From assembly GCF_964340395.1 (NCBI RefSeq), contig NC_135556.1:2939001-3003000 (forward strand): DNA of 64,000 nt, given 5' to 3'. A program made the translations under genes and the position numbers. The notes below the pieces were generated by a model. That model saw only the letters and a list, made by a program, of their open reading frames with translations, did no database searches and was not told the DNA's origin. Shown piece after piece: positions 63,077-64,000 of this stretch (its first letter is position 1; every line of letters starts with the position of its first letter). The stretch comes from Glandiceps talaboti. Lineage: Eukaryota; Hemichordata; Enteropneusta; Spengelidae.

Positions 63077-63861
63077 GTAGGACTCATTCTATGGAGAATA
63101 TGTCATATGTAAATTATATGCAGGTAGGACTCATTCTATGGAGAATATGTCATATGTAAATTATGCGCAGGTAGGACTCATTCTATGGAGAATATATCAT
63201 ATATAAATTATATGCAGGTAGGACTCATTCTATGGAGGATATGTCATACGTAAATTATGCGCAGGTAGGACTCATTCTATGGAGAATATATCATATGTAA
63301 ATTATATGCAGGTAGGACTCATTCTATGGAGAATATGTCATATGTAAATTATGCGCAGGTAGGACTCATTCTATGGAGAATATGTCATATATAAATTATA
63401 TGCAGGTAGGACTCATTCTATGGAGAATATGTCATATGTAAATTATGCGCAGGTAGGACTCATTCTATGGAGAATATATCATATGTAAATTATGTGCAGG
63501 TAGGGACTCATTCTATGGAGAATGTCATATGTAAATTATATGCAGGTAGTCCACATTCTATGGAGAATATGTCATGTAAATTATATGCAGGTAGGACTCA
63601 TTCTATGGAGAATATGTCATATGTAAATTATGCGCAGGTAGGACTCATTCTATGGAGAATATATCATATGTAAATTATATGCAGGTAGGACACATTCTAT
63701 GGAGAATATGTCATATATAAATTATGTGCAGGTAGGACTCATTCTATGGAGAATGTCATATGTAAATTATATGCAGGTAGGACACATTCTATGGAGAATA
63801 TGTCATATATAAATTATATGCAGGTAGGACTCATTCTATGGAGAATATGTCATATGTAAAT
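63057..63861 (+). repeat. 47-bp minisatellite starting inside exon 15
   Basis: About 17 copies of a unit CATATGTAAATTATGCGCAG then GTAGGACTCATTCTATGGAG and AATATGT. The first copy begins 20 nt before the exon end, so each unit repeats the ICKLCA-coding end and the GTAGGA donor. GCGCAG and ATGCAG units largely alternate, giving a 94-bp higher-order period. Confidence 0.97.
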
Positions 63862-64000
63862 TGCATGTATATCTCTGATATGCATGAACTGATTTCAACC
63901 AAACCTTGTACAAATGTCAGATGCTATAGTCTGCATATACACATCACTTCGTTTCACAACACCAATGATAACAGCAAAATGGCAGCCATATTTGTTATAA
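63862..64000. other. Intronic sequence, possible dispersed repeat fragment
   Basis: Contains GAACTGATTTCAACCAAACC and AATGGCAGCCATATTTG, motifs of the kind seen in invertebrate dispersed repeats. Cut by the window edge. Confidence 0.3.

Overview
This is eukaryotic, and almost certainly bilaterian animal, nuclear DNA. It has small phase-matched exons with GT-AG introns, non-LTR and DNA transposon remnants, and an extreme load of tandem repeats: by eye about 22-23 kb, a third of the window. The combination of an ARAP-type gene, a C2H2 zinc-finger gene, a CR1/L2/Rex-like LINE, hAT- and Harbinger-like elements and frequent TACATGTA motifs fits a marine invertebrate such as a lancelet, hemichordate or lophotrochozoan. 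I cannot narrow it further from sequence alone.

Layout. 1-6.4 kb holds a 38-bp AT-rich satellite, a LINE 3' tail, a 53-bp array and a diverged dispersed repeat. 7.4-9.8 kb (minus) is an intact 773-residue zinc-finger gene, with a CpG-richer leader or promoter zone at about 10.7-11.9 kb. 13.2-15.5 kb is a minisatellite split by a 1418-bp hAT-like element. 16.5-25.3 kb carries several minisatellites and long CA, CT, GA and GT microsatellites. 26-29.1 kb has a second copy of the dispersed repeat and a decayed LINE. 30-36.9 kb is two back-to-back satellites, one of 33 bp and one changing from 34 to 29 bp. 37.7 kb to the right edge is the 5' part of an ARAP-type gene (plus). I reconstruct 15 coding exons giving about 1211 residues: SAM domain, a very long proline-rich linker with about ten PxxxPR motifs, PH1, PH2 and the first part of the ArfGAP zinc finger. 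The gene continues past the window.

How the genes work. ARAP proteins are Arf-GAP/Rho-GAP adaptors that read phosphoinositides through PH domains and couple Arf and Rho signalling at membranes and the actin cortex. The zinc-finger protein is a probable nuclear DNA-binding regulator. Nothing suggests the two act together.

The most interesting signal is in the ARAP gene. At three exon 3' ends (exons 1, 7 and 15) a minisatellite begins inside the exon and runs into the intron, so every unit repeats the end of the exon plus the 5' splice site or its remnant. Two cases are near-exact, giving about 13 and 17 copies of exon end plus GTAAGG or GTAGGA. No acceptor shows this. Other points are an in-frame cassette-like exon inside PH1, a 1-kb tandem duplication whose copies differ by one 34-bp unit, and a long foldback at 57.0-57.2 kb.
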